A model generated the notes under the pieces. That model did no database searches. It had not been told where the DNA came from and saw only the letters and a list, made by a program, of their open reading frames with translations. A stretch of 64,000 bases of DNA from Thermoplasmata archaeon. GTDB lineage: Archaea > Thermoplasmatota > Thermoplasmata > Lutacidiplasmatales > UBA184. Below, piece after piece: positions 41,641-50,205 of the stretch (positions are counted from its first letter, which is position 1; every line of letters starts with the position of its first letter). The position numbers and the translations under genes were made by a program. The DNA lies in NCBI GenBank assembly GCA_021817245.1, contig JAKAVQ010000012.1:1-64000 (forward strand), read 5' to 3'.

Positions 41641-42602
41641 GCGCTCCGCGGACGCGACCCCGGTCGATCTGGAGAGGGATCCTGGTCGCGGTCACGACGC
41701 CGTTCGGCCCGAACCTCGAGGTCGACGGACCGGCGCTGGTCGACCACGCCACGCGGCTCGTGGCCGACGGGGTCGACGCGATCGTCGTCGGCGGCTCCCT
41801 GGGGGAAGGGGCCTCGCTCTCGGTCGAGGAGCGGGTCCGGCTCGTGACGATCGTCGCCTCCGCGCTCGGGCCCCGGGTCCCGGTCGTCGCGGCGGTCGGC
41901 GCCGCGCGCACGGAGGAGGCGGTACGCCTCGCCCGGTCCGCCGTCTCCGCCGGCGCGAGCGGGCTCCTCGTGCTCCCGCCCTACGTCTACCGCGGGGACC
42001 GGCGCGAGACCCACGAACACTTCCGTGCCGTGCTGCGGGCGACCGAGGCCCCGGGGATGCTCTACAACAACCCGGCGGCGTACGGCACCGACATCTCGCC
42101 CGAGGAAGTGCTCGAGCTCGCGGAGGAGCTCCCGACGCTCACGGGGGTGAAGGAGTCGAGCGGGGACGTGCGCCGGATCGCGGCGATCCGTGCCCTCCTC
42201 GGCGAGCGGGTCGAGGTCGCCGTCGGCCTCGACGACGCCGTCCTCGAGGGCGTCGCGGCCGGCGCGGTCGGCTGGGTCGCCGGTCTCGCGAACGCGTTCC
42301 CCGAAGAGTCCGTCCGCCTCTTCCGCCATCTCGAGCGTGGCGAACGGGACGCGGCGTGGGAGATCTACCGGTGGTTCCTGCCGCTCCTGCGCCGGGACAC
42401 CGGGCCGAAGTTCGTCCAGGAGATCAAGGCCCTCCAGTCCGACCTCGGGCTCGGCGCCGCGCGGGTCCGGCCCCCACGTCTCCCGCTCTCCGACACCGAG
42501 CTCCTCGAGCTCCGGGCCTTGACGCGCGCGGCGCTCGCGTCGCGCCCGAAGGCGGCGGGGCCCCCCCGCGGCCGGACCCGGACCTCTCGCTCGAAGGCGT
42601 AA
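41637..42602 (+). CDS. DapA-family lyase/deaminase (pyrroline-4-hydroxy-2-carboxylate deaminase-like)
   Basis: A 321-residue class I aldolase-fold enzyme. The Schiff-base Lys172 is in LTGVKESSGD and the proton-relay Tyr143 in MLYNNPAAYG; GGSLGEGASLSVEERVRL corresponds to the GTTGE loop of DHDPS. In hydroxyproline operons such an enzyme deaminates pyrroline-4-hydroxy-2-carboxylate to 2-oxoglutarate semialdehyde. Dihydrodipicolinate synthase itself is the alternative, but there is no lysine pathway gene near. The C-terminal 25 residues are Arg/Pro-rich. ATG overlaps the upstream TGA. Confidence 0.83.
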   Translation: MSAPRTRPRSIWRGILVAVTTPFGPNLEVDGPALVDHATRLVADGVDAIVVGGSLGEGASLSVEERVRLVTIVASALGPRVPVVAAVGAARTEEAVRLARSAVSAGASGLLVLPPYVYRGDRRETHEHFRAVLRATEAPGMLYNNPAAYGTDISPEEVLELAEELPTLTGVKESSGDVRRIAAIRALLGERVEVAVGLDDAVLEGVAAGAVGWVAGLANAFPEESVRLFRHLERGERDAAWEIYRWFLPLLRRDTGPKFVQEIKALQSDLGLGAARVRPPRLPLSDTELLELRALTRAALASRPKAAGPPRGRTRTSRSKA

Positions 42603-42640
42603 GGCCCCCCGGGCGGATCGGACGACGGCCGCCGGGCCGA

Positions 42641-42650
42641 TACCTTTTCT
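42641..42650 (+). promoter_or_regulatory. TATA-like box upstream of the MFS gene
   Basis: ATACCTTTTC, about 76 bases before the ATG at 42726. If used, this mRNA has a leader, unlike most in the window. Confidence 0.3.
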
Positions 42651-42725
42651 GGACCCGGAGCTCCCGTTCGCCGCCCCAAGGCCTCGGCGGCGGGAGCGCG
42701 CGCCGACGCTCGGGACGGTTTCTCG

Positions 42726-43928
42726 ATGTCGGAGCCCGCGCAGAACCCCCGGACGAACGGGCTCGCGTTCCTGCTCGCGAGCCGCCTCTTGAGGGGCCTC
42801 GCCGCCGGGATGGTCACCCTCGGCGTCCCGTACCTCGTCCTCAAGGAGCTCCACGAGAGCACGATCGTCCTCGGGGGCGTCTTCGCGGCCGGCGCGCTCG
42901 CGACCGCAGCCTTCACGTTCCTTTTCGGGCGGCTCGGCAGCCGGGTCGCCCTTCGGCCGGCGTTCCTGCTCGCGCTCGGCCTCTTGCCGGTCGCGGCAGG
43001 ACTTCTTCTCCTCCCGTGGAACCTCCCGACGATGTTCGTCGCCTCGGTCCTCGGAGGGTTCAGCGCGACCGGTTCGCTGGCCGGCGGGGGGGTCGGGGGA
43101 GCTGCGTTCCCTCTTCAGACGACCATCCTGAGCGACCTCGTGCCCTCCGAGAACCGGACGCGGTGGTTCAGTCTCTTCACGTTCTTCACGAGCCTGTCGG
43201 CGACCGCCGGGCTCCTCCTCGGCGGGGGCGCGAGCCTCGAGGAACTGTTCCTCCTCGCCTTCCTCCTTTCGCTCGGCTCGTTGGTCGTGGCGGTCTTCGT
43301 CCCGATCCGGCCGGTGACCCGCGGACGACGCCCCGCGGAGTCGAGCCGACGCGTGATCCGACGGTTCACCGCGACCGGGGTCCTGAACGGTTTCTCCCAG
43401 GGCCTGCTGACGCCGTTCCTGATCCCGTTCTTCGTGCTCGTCTTCGACACCCCCCGATCCGAGATGTCGACATGGGCCGCACTCAGCGGCGCGATCGGCA
43501 CGTTCTCGATCCTTCTCGCGCCCCAGCTCGACCGGCGGTTCGGATTCGTCCGGGCGATCGTGGGCACGCGGCTCACCGCCGCTTCGCTCGCGGTGGTGAT
43601 GCCGTTCCTGCCGTTCGTCGGGGCGCTCGCGGTCTACCTCGTTCTCCCCGCGCTCCGGGTCGCCGCCCTGCCCGCCCAGACCGCGGCGCTGATGGGGCGC
43701 CTGCCGCACGAGGACCGGTCGGAGGGGGCCGGCACGAACGAGGCCGCCCGGATCGGCTCGGCGAGCGGGGCGACGATCCTCTCGGGGTTCGCGATCGAGG
43801 ACGTCGCGGTCGCGGTGCCGTTCGTAGGGTATGCCGCGGCGCTGCTCGTCAACAGCGCGCTCTACGTCCACTTCTTCGGCTGGGACGGCGAGCGGATCCC
43901 GGCGGTTCCCGACGCCACCGTGGCGTGA
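42726..43928 (+). CDS. Major facilitator superfamily transporter
   Basis: A 400-residue protein with 12 predicted transmembrane helices. Between helices 2 and 3 FGRLGSRVALRPAFLL is the MFS motif A-like loop. The substrate is unknown. It follows the hydroxyproline gene set by 124 bases on the same strand and could import the substrate, but the gap and a separate TATA-like element argue for its own promoter. A drug-efflux role is equally possible. Confidence 0.8.
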   Translation: MSEPAQNPRTNGLAFLLASRLLRGLAAGMVTLGVPYLVLKELHESTIVLGGVFAAGALATAAFTFLFGRLGSRVALRPAFLLALGLLPVAAGLLLLPWNLPTMFVASVLGGFSATGSLAGGGVGGAAFPLQTTILSDLVPSENRTRWFSLFTFFTSLSATAGLLLGGGASLEELFLLAFLLSLGSLVVAVFVPIRPVTRGRRPAESSRRVIRRFTATGVLNGFSQGLLTPFLIPFFVLVFDTPRSEMSTWAALSGAIGTFSILLAPQLDRRFGFVRAIVGTRLTAASLAVVMPFLPFVGALAVYLVLPALRVAALPAQTAALMGRLPHEDRSEGAGTNEAARIGSASGATILSGFAIEDVAVAVPFVGYAAALLVNSALYVHFFGWDGERIPAVPDATVA

Positions 43929-44012
43929 GCGGTCCGCCCCGCCCCTAGGAAGGCCCACAAACCCTCACCCGCCCGGGATCGCCGCCCCGCTCCCCCCGGC
44001 GGGCGAGACAGT

Positions 44013-44020
44013 ATTATATA
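44013..44020 (+). promoter_or_regulatory. TATA box of the thermosome gene
   Basis: ATTATATA, the strongest TATA match in the window, 32-39 bases before the ATG at 44052. Surrounding AT-rich sequence (44031-44036, AATTAT) contrasts with the GC-rich flanks. Confidence 0.7.
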
Positions 44021-44051
44021 GAAGCGCAATTATTCTGCAGTCGGTGAAACG

Positions 44052-45677
44052 ATGCTCCAGGGGACTCCGATTCTCGTCCTGAGGGAAGGAACCGAGCGCG
44101 AACGCGGCAAGGGTGCGACGGCGAACAACATCGCGGCGGCACGGGCCGTCGCGGACACGGTGCGAACGACCCTCGGTCCGCGCGGCATGGACAAGATGCT
44201 CGTCGACTCGATGGGCGACATCACGATCACGAACGACGGCGTTACGATACTGAAGGACATCGACGTCGAGCATCCGGCCGCCAAGATGCTGGTCGAGGTC
44301 GCAAAGACCCAGGACCAGCAGTGCGGCGACGGAACGACCACCGCGGTCGTCCTCGCGGGCGAGCTCCTGAAGCGCGCCGAGAGTCTGCTCGAGCAGAACG
44401 TCCACCCGACGGTCATCACCCGGGGATTCCAGCTCGCCCTCCAAGAGGCCCAGCGGCTCCTCGACACCGAGATCGGCACACCGGTGAAGGCGGGGGACGA
44501 CGCGGTCCTCGTCGACTGCGCGATCACCGCGATGGGCTCGAAGGGCGTCTACGGCTCGCGGGACGAGCTCGCGCGCATCGTCGTGAAGGCGGTCCAGAAG
44601 ATCGCCGAGCAGCGGGGCGGCAAGACCGTCTGCGACGTCGACCAGATCAAGGTCGAGAAGCGCCACGGCGGCACGATCTCCGACACCGAGCTCATCGAGG
44701 GGATCATCCTCGACAAGGAACGCGGGCACTCCCGGATGCCCTCGGAGGTCTCGGGCGCGAAGATCGCGCTTCTGAACTCCGCCCTCGAGATCAAGAAGAC
44801 CGAGATCGAGAGCAAGATCAACATCAAGAACCCGTCCCAGATCCAGAGCTTCCTCGACGAGGAAGAGAAGACGTTCCGCGGGATGGTCGCCGCGATCAAG
44901 GCGGCCGGCGCGAACGTGGTCGTCTGCCAGAAGGGGATCGACGACGTCGTCCTCCACTACCTCGCGAAGGAAGGGATCTACGCGGTGAAGCAGGTCAAGG
45001 AGTCCGACCTCCAGAAGCTCGCCCGCGCGACCGGTGGCAAGATCGTCACGGGGATCAAGGAGCTCAACCCGGCCGACCTCGGCCATGCCGCGAAGGTGGA
45101 CGAGCGCAAGGTCGGCGAGGACCACATGACGTACGTCACCGGCTGCTCGAACCCGCGCTCGGTCTCGATCCTGATCCGGGGCGGCACCGAGCACGTCACC
45201 CAGGAGGTCGAGCGCTCGCTCCACGATGCGCTCAAGGTCGTCGGCAGCGTCCTCGAGGACGGGGTCGTCTGCCCCGGCGGAGGCGCCACCGAGATCGACC
45301 TCGCGGTCAAGCTGCGCAAGTGGGCGAGCTCGGTCGGCGGCCGGGAGCAGCTCGCCGTCGAGTCGTTCGCGCAGTCGCTCGAGGCGATCCCGTGGGCGCT
45401 CGCCGAGAACGGCGGCTTCGACTCGATCAACGCCCTCATCGAGCTGCGGAGCGGCCACGGCGGCGCGTCCGCCAACAAGAACCTCGGACTCAACCTCGCC
45501 GACGGCAAGGCGGCCGACATGTGGAAGCTGCGCGTGATCGAGCCGGCCCGCGTGAAGCGCCAGGCGCTGAACTCCGCCACCGAGGTCGCGAACATGGTGC
45601 TGCGGATCGACGACGTCATCGCCTCGAAGAAGTCGGGCCCGGCCCCCGGTGGCGGCCCCGGCGGCCACGACCACTAG
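44052..45677 (+). CDS. thsA: Thermosome subunit (group II chaperonin)
   Basis: A 541-residue ATP-dependent chaperonin subunit. [31 protein letters not shown] (residues 37-67), [18 protein letters not shown] (nucleotide site, about 92-109), [16 protein letters not shown] and [32 protein letters not shown] are all conserved. The C-terminus ends in Gly/Pro/His ([10 protein letters not shown]) rather than the GGM repeats of many thermosomes. It forms the cytosolic double ring. It is monocistronic under a strong TATA box, consistent with high or heat-induced expression. Confidence 0.97.
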   Translation: MLQGTPILVLREGTERERGKGATANNIAAARAVADTVRTTLGPRGMDKMLVDSMGDITITNDGVTILKDIDVEHPAAKMLVEVAKTQDQQCGDGTTTAVVLAGELLKRAESLLEQNVHPTVITRGFQLALQEAQRLLDTEIGTPVKAGDDAVLVDCAITAMGSKGVYGSRDELARIVVKAVQKIAEQRGGKTVCDVDQIKVEKRHGGTISDTELIEGIILDKERGHSRMPSEVSGAKIALLNSALEIKKTEIESKINIKNPSQIQSFLDEEEKTFRGMVAAIKAAGANVVVCQKGIDDVVLHYLAKEGIYAVKQVKESDLQKLARATGGKIVTGIKELNPADLGHAAKVDERKVGEDHMTYVTGCSNPRSVSILIRGGTEHVTQEVERSLHDALKVVGSVLEDGVVCPGGGATEIDLAVKLRKWASSVGGREQLAVESFAQSLEAIPWALAENGGFDSINALIELRSGHGGASANKNLGLNLADGKAADMWKLRVIEPARVKRQALNSATEVANMVLRIDDVIASKKSGPAPGGGPGGHDH

Positions 45678-45733
45678 GCCGGCGACGAACCGTTTCCCGG
45701 GCCGGCGCGGGACCCGCGCGCCGGCCCGAAGTC

Positions 45734-45741
45734 TTCTTAAC
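45734..45741 (+). promoter_or_regulatory. TATA-like box for the 133-aa gene
   Basis: TTCTTAAC, 24-31 bases before the ATG at 45765. Confidence 0.4.
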
Positions 45742-45764
45742 GGGAGGCGGGTAGGCCGCTCGCC

Positions 45765-46166
45765 ATGCGCACGAAGCCCGTCGAGGGCGTCCTCCGGCTC
45801 GACATCGTCTCGATCGAGCCCCGACCGGCGATCTACCTCGCGTACGACGGGCTGGCCGGGATCAGTCAGCGGCCGATCCTGCGCGACCTGGTCGAGGAGC
45901 TCGGCCGCAAGGGACCCGAAGAGCTCCCGAAGTTCCTCGAGGCGCTCCGGCAGCGCCACTCGGCGCAGCTCCACGTCTATTTCTCGGACTACGTGAGCTA
46001 CGGCATCGGGGGCGGGGACGCGGCCGCCGAGTTCTTCCTCGGCACCTACCTGCTCCTCCACGAGCCCGCGCACCCGGCCGGAAAGGACCCGGCCGTGCCC
46101 GAGCACCTCGCCCTCTTCCGACCGGGCGGGGTCGAGCGGTACGCGCTCGAGAGCCCGCCGACCTAG
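45765..46166 (+). CDS. Hypothetical protein (133 aa)
   Basis: A soluble alpha/beta protein with no signal or membrane segment. The pattern VEGVLRLDIVSIEPRPAIYLAYDG (strands) followed by ILRDLVEELGRKGPEELPKFLEALRQRH (helix) suggests a small globular fold. No family is recognised. It has its own TATA-like box and lies between the thermosome gene and lysS, 50 bases before the latter. Confidence 0.6.
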   Translation: MRTKPVEGVLRLDIVSIEPRPAIYLAYDGLAGISQRPILRDLVEELGRKGPEELPKFLEALRQRHSAQLHVYFSDYVSYGIGGGDAAAEFFLGTYLLLHEPAHPAGKDPAVPEHLALFRPGGVERYALESPPT

Positions 46167-46185
46167 CTCGCGCGGGAACGCGAGC

Positions 46186-46195
46186 CATTTTCTAC
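46186..46195 (+). promoter_or_regulatory. TATA-like box for lysS
   Basis: CATTTTCTAC, 22-31 bases before the GTG at 46217. Confidence 0.4.
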
Positions 46196-46216
46196 CCGCG
46201 CTCACCTCGCCGGGAC

Positions 46217-47695
46217 GTGACGGCCGACGAGACGCCGCTCGAGCACGAGCGGCGGGCGAAGGTCGAGCGTCTGCGCGCGGACGGCCGGGAGCCGTACCCT
46301 TGGGGGTTCCCCGACCGGGTCCTGAGCGACCGGGTCCGGTCGGCGAGCGCGGCGCTCGCACCGGGGACCTCCGACCCGGGCCAGACCTTCCGCGTCGCCG
46401 GCCGCTTGAAGGCCGTTCGGGAGCACGGGAAGACCGCCTTCGCCGACCTCGAGGACGGCGCGGGCCGGGTCCAGCTGCTCCTGCGGGCCGACGAGCTGGG
46501 CGAGGGCCCGTATCGCGCCTGGCTCTCCGACCTCGACCCGGGCGACATCGTCGGCGCCGAGGGCCGCGCGTCGCGCACGCGACGGGGCGAGCCGTCGCTC
46601 GAGGTCCGGGAGCTGACGCTCCTCGCAAAGGCGATCAGCCCTCCGCCCGAGAAATATCACGGCCTCCAGGACCTCGAAGAGCGCCTCCGGCGTCGGTACC
46701 TCGAGCTCCTCGCCTCGCCCGAAAGCCGCGAGCGCCTGCGCGTGCGCTCCGAGCTCGTCCGCGAGATGCGCCGCTACCTCGACGGCGCCGGGTTCTGGGA
46801 GGTCGAGACCGCGATCCTCGCGCCGGTCGCGAGCGGGGCGGCGGCCGCCCCGTTCGTCACGCGGTCGAGCTACCTCGACGGGGAGGTTCGGTTGCGGATC
46901 TCGCTCGAGCTGCCGCTCAAGCGCCTGCTCGTCGGGGGCGTCGAGCGGGTCTACGAGCTCTCGAAGGCGTTCCGCAACGAGGACCTCGACTCGACGCACT
47001 CCCCCGAGTTCACCGAGCTCGAGGCGTACTGGGCGTACGCCGACTACCACGACATGCGACGCCTCGTGGAGGGGCTCTTCGCTCGCCTCGCGGACCGCGT
47101 CGAGGAGCTCCGGCCGGACGACCCGGCCGCCCGCCGGGGTGCGGCGCTGTTCCGGCCGCCGTTCCCGACCGTCGACTTCGTCGACGCTCTCGAGCGCGCG
47201 AGCGGGACCCCCGACCTGCTCTCGAAGAGCCGGGACGAGCTGCGCACGCTCGCCCGGGCCGTAGGCTCGACGGTCCCGGAGAACTCCTCGACCGGGACGT
47301 TCCTCGACAAGCTGTTCGAGCATTACGTGGAGCCGACGTTCGACCGGATCACGTTCGTGGTCGACCATCCCGCGGCGACGACCCCGCTCGCGAAACGACA
47401 CCGCTCGAAGCCCGGCCGCGTCGAGCGGTTCGAGATCTTCGCGCCCGGCTACGAGCTCGGCAACGCGTACACCGAGCTCAACGACCCGGACGAGCAGGAA
47501 CGTCGGTTCCGCGAGCAGCTCGGGGAACGGGGGGACGACACCTACGCCTACGACGACGACTTCGTCCGGGCGCTGCGCTTCGGACTGCCGCCGACCGCCG
47601 GCGTGGGCCTCGGGGTCGACCGGATCGTCATGGCGCTCACCGGAACCCCCTCGATCAAGGACGTGATCCTCTACCCGCTCGTCCGACCCCGCTAG
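46217..47695 (+). CDS. lysS: Lysyl-tRNA synthetase, class II
   Basis: A 492-residue class II synthetase. N-terminal OB anticodon-binding domain (about residues 55-135: FRVAGRLKAVREHGKTAFADLEDG). Motif 2 is ELSKAFRNEDLDSTHSPEFTELEAY (split here as FRNEDLDSTHSPEFTELE, residues 257-274), and motif 3 is AGVGLGVDRIVMALTG (about 467-482). Many euryarchaea use the unrelated class I LysRS, so the class II form is notable. The GTG at 46217 follows a TATA-like box without a leader. It is monocistronic. Confidence 0.93.
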   Translation: MTADETPLEHERRAKVERLRADGREPYPWGFPDRVLSDRVRSASAALAPGTSDPGQTFRVAGRLKAVREHGKTAFADLEDGAGRVQLLLRADELGEGPYRAWLSDLDPGDIVGAEGRASRTRRGEPSLEVRELTLLAKAISPPPEKYHGLQDLEERLRRRYLELLASPESRERLRVRSELVREMRRYLDGAGFWEVETAILAPVASGAAAAPFVTRSSYLDGEVRLRISLELPLKRLLVGGVERVYELSKAFRNEDLDSTHSPEFTELEAYWAYADYHDMRRLVEGLFARLADRVEELRPDDPAARRGAALFRPPFPTVDFVDALERASGTPDLLSKSRDELRTLARAVGSTVPENSSTGTFLDKLFEHYVEPTFDRITFVVDHPAATTPLAKRHRSKPGRVERFEIFAPGYELGNAYTELNDPDEQERRFREQLGERGDDTYAYDDDFVRALRFGLPPTAGVGLGVDRIVMALTGTPSIKDVILYPLVRPR

Positions 47696-47717
47696 CCCCG
47701 GGCTCCGGGCCGGGCCC

Positions 47718-47725
47718 TTCTTATG
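47718..47725 (+). promoter_or_regulatory. TATA-like box for the ABC-valS operon
   Basis: TTCTTATG, 27-34 bases before the ATG at 47752. Confidence 0.45.
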
Positions 47726-47751
47726 CCCGGGAATCGCTCGATGGTCGGGAA

Positions 47752-48537
47752 ATGACCGCCGTCGGCCGGCCGCTATCGGTGGAGGGGCTCTCGGTCGCCT
47801 ACGGAGAGCGACGGGCGGTCGACCGGCTCTCGTTCGCGGTCGGGCCGGGCGAGATCTACGGGCTCCTCGGGTCGAACGGAGCCGGCAAGTCGAGCACGAT
47901 CAAGGCGGTCGTGGGCCTCGTCCGCCCCGCCGGAGGCCGGATCACGGTCTTCGGCCTCGACACGGCCACCGACCCGATCCGCGTGAAGGCCTCGACCGGC
48001 TACGTCCCCGAGACCTCCCTCCTCTACGAGGCGTTGACCCCGCGGGAGTTCCTCGAGTTCGTCGCGAGCGTCCGTCGGCTCGATCCGGGGACCACGACGG
48101 AACGGGTCCGCGCGTTCGCGTCCGCCTTCCGCCTGGGCGGGGAGCTCGACGAGCCGATCGTCTCCCTGTCGAACGGGACGCGCCAGAAGGTCCTGCTCAT
48201 CGCGGCGTTCCTCCACCAGCCGCCGCTCCTCGTCCTGGACGAGCCCCTGAACGGCCTCGACCCCCGGTCGGTCCGGCTCGTGAAGGAGATGCTCGTGCGG
48301 TACGTCGCCGACGGCCGCCGCGGGGTCCTCTTCTCGACCCACACGATGGAGGTCGCCGAGCGGCTCTGCCACCGGGTGGGCATCCTCGACCGGGGGGTCC
48401 TCCGGGGCGAGGGGACGCTCGAGGCGCTCCGCTCCCGCGTCGCCGCGGGCGACGCGACGCTCGAGGAGATCTTTCTCGAACTGACGGACGAGGGGGACGG
48501 GGTCCGCGCCGCGGTCGACTCGCTCGAGGAGCCGTAG
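47752..48537 (+). CDS. ABC transporter ATP-binding protein
   Basis: A 261-residue ATPase. Walker A GSNGAGKSSTIK (about residues 44-55), signature LSNGTRQKVLLIAAF, Walker B LLVLDEPLNGLD and the switch His in FSTHTMEVAE. The signature LSNGT rather than LSGGQ is common in ABC-2 type export ATPases. It couples with the permease that starts at the base after its stop codon. The exported substrate is unknown. Confidence 0.92.
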   Translation: MTAVGRPLSVEGLSVAYGERRAVDRLSFAVGPGEIYGLLGSNGAGKSSTIKAVVGLVRPAGGRITVFGLDTATDPIRVKASTGYVPETSLLYEALTPREFLEFVASVRRLDPGTTTERVRAFASAFRLGGELDEPIVSLSNGTRQKVLLIAAFLHQPPLLVLDEPLNGLDPRSVRLVKEMLVRYVADGRRGVLFSTHTMEVAERLCHRVGILDRGVLRGEGTLEALRSRVAAGDATLEEIFLELTDEGDGVRAAVDSLEEP

Positions 48538-50205
48538 ATGGGCTGGCGGGAGGCCGCCCGGCTGAGCGATCTCGCCTTCGCCGAGCTCTCGCTCCAGGCG
48601 ATCTACGCCTTCCGGCAGGGGAACCCCGTGCCCCCCGGCCCGGCGCACGCGCTCGCCGCCCGGGCCCGTCGCCGGGTCCTCGAGAGCAAGGCGATCGTCA
48701 GCGCCGTGCTCGCCGTCCTTGCCGGGGGCGCCGCCTTCCTCGTGCGGGCGGCGCCTCTCGCGTCGGGCGTCTACGGGACCCCGGTGCGACCCGGGGTCTT
48801 TGACACGGGCGTCGTCACCGGCCTCCTGAGCCTCGACCTCGCGTTCCTGTGGTGGACCGGCATGCAGATCCTCCCGACGTTCCTCGCGTCGGGGGTCCTC
48901 CCGGTCCTCGAGCCGCTCCCGATCGACGAGCGCACCCTCCGACGGACCGCGGCCCTCCTCTACGTGCGGCTCTTCGACCTGCCGGCCCTCACGGTGCTCG
49001 TCGGCACGCCGCTCGCCCTCGGCGTCGCGCTGGGGCCGCTCGTCGGCCTCGCGGTCGTCCCGGGGGCGCTCGCCGCCGTCGCCTTCGCGCTCGCCCTCTC
49101 GCTCCTCACCGGACGGTTCTTCGTCCGGCGGGTCCAGGGCTCGCGGGGCGGAGGCGGCCGAGCGATCGTCCGCTGGGCCTATCTCGTCCTCTGGCTCCTC
49201 CCCGCGTTCGCGGTCTTCGCCTTCGTGACGGCCGCGCCCGCGCTCTTCGACCTCCTCGCGCTCGCCGGCGGCGACACGGGACCGCTTTCCGCCGGTCGTC
49301 TCTTGCTCGTCGCGTTCCCGGTCCCGCTGGCCGTCCTTCCGGCGATAGAGGCCACGGGTCCGGGGGGACTCGGTCTCGGTCCGGCCGCGACCGTCGCGGT
49401 CCTCGGGGCGTGCGCGGGATACGGCGGACTCGCCGTCGGCGCGCTCGCATGGGTCGCCGGGTCGGTCGCCCGGGTCGGCCACGTCCCGGCCCGGGCCACG
49501 ACCGCCGGCCCGCTCGCGAACGAACCGATCCGGGCGCGACGCGCCGCGTTCGCCGTGCTGGTGAAGGACCTCCGGATCGCCAGCCGGACGCCGGGGTACG
49601 CGTTCGTGATCCTTCTCCCGATCCTCGACGCCCTCGCGATCGGGCTCTACACGTACGGGAGCGCGCCGTCCCCCGACGAGGCGCTCGGCCTCGCCCTCGC
49701 CGCGGTCGCCACGGCGGCGCTTGTCGCAACCTTCTTCGGTCCTGCGTTCTTCGCGATCGAGGTGTTCGCCTACTCCTACGGCCGTACGCTACCGGTCACC
49801 GACCGCTCGGTCCTCCTCGGCAAGGTCGGACTCGTCGTCGGGATGTACCTGGCGGCCGGCGGGATCGTTCTCGGGTTCACGCTCGCCCGGGTCTTCGATC
49901 CGGTGCTCTTCGCGGGGTTCGTCCTGGCCGAGCTCCCCGCGGTCGTGGCGGCTGCGCTCTTCGAGCTCGGCGTCCTTTTCTGGCGGGCACGAACGAAGGG
50001 CCTCCCCATCACCAACCTCTACTCGGGAGCGTGGGCGGCGGCCGTCGTGGCGGTCCCCGGGGTCGTGCTCGCCGGCCTCCCCCTCCTCGCGTTCCGGCTC
50101 CTCGGCGCGGGACACTTCTCGGTGGGCCTCGAGGTAATGGCCCTCGTCGCGCTCGCCGAGCTCGCGGTCGTCGGGCCGCTGGCCCTCGGGAGGCGGGAGC
50201 GCTGA
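48538..50205 (+). CDS. ABC-2 type transporter permease
   Basis: A 555-residue integral membrane protein with about 12 hydrophobic segments between residues 55 and 550 and a short soluble N-terminus. It immediately follows the ATPase stop codon, so it is the membrane partner. No substrate-specific motif is recognised. Its TGA overlaps the likely CTG start of the ValRS gene. Confidence 0.82.
   Translation: MGWREAARLSDLAFAELSLQAIYAFRQGNPVPPGPAHALAARARRRVLESKAIVSAVLAVLAGGAAFLVRAAPLASGVYGTPVRPGVFDTGVVTGLLSLDLAFLWWTGMQILPTFLASGVLPVLEPLPIDERTLRRTAALLYVRLFDLPALTVLVGTPLALGVALGPLVGLAVVPGALAAVAFALALSLLTGRFFVRRVQGSRGGGGRAIVRWAYLVLWLLPAFAVFAFVTAAPALFDLLALAGGDTGPLSAGRLLLVAFPVPLAVLPAIEATGPGGLGLGPAATVAVLGACAGYGGLAVGALAWVAGSVARVGHVPARATTAGPLANEPIRARRAAFAVLVKDLRIASRTPGYAFVILLPILDALAIGLYTYGSAPSPDEALGLALAAVATAALVATFFGPAFFAIEVFAYSYGRTLPVTDRSVLLGKVGLVVGMYLAAGGIVLGFTLARVFDPVLFAGFVLAELPAVVAAALFELGVLFWRARTKGLPITNLYSGAWAAAVVAVPGVVLAGLPLLAFRLLGAGHFSVGLEVMALVALAELAVVGPLALGRRER

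Noticed and set aside
41580-43958. A 792-codon minus-strand frame opposite the DapA-like and MFS genes
   Set aside because: Composition is Arg/Glu/Asp-rich shadow of well-supported plus-strand genes; no domain is visible.
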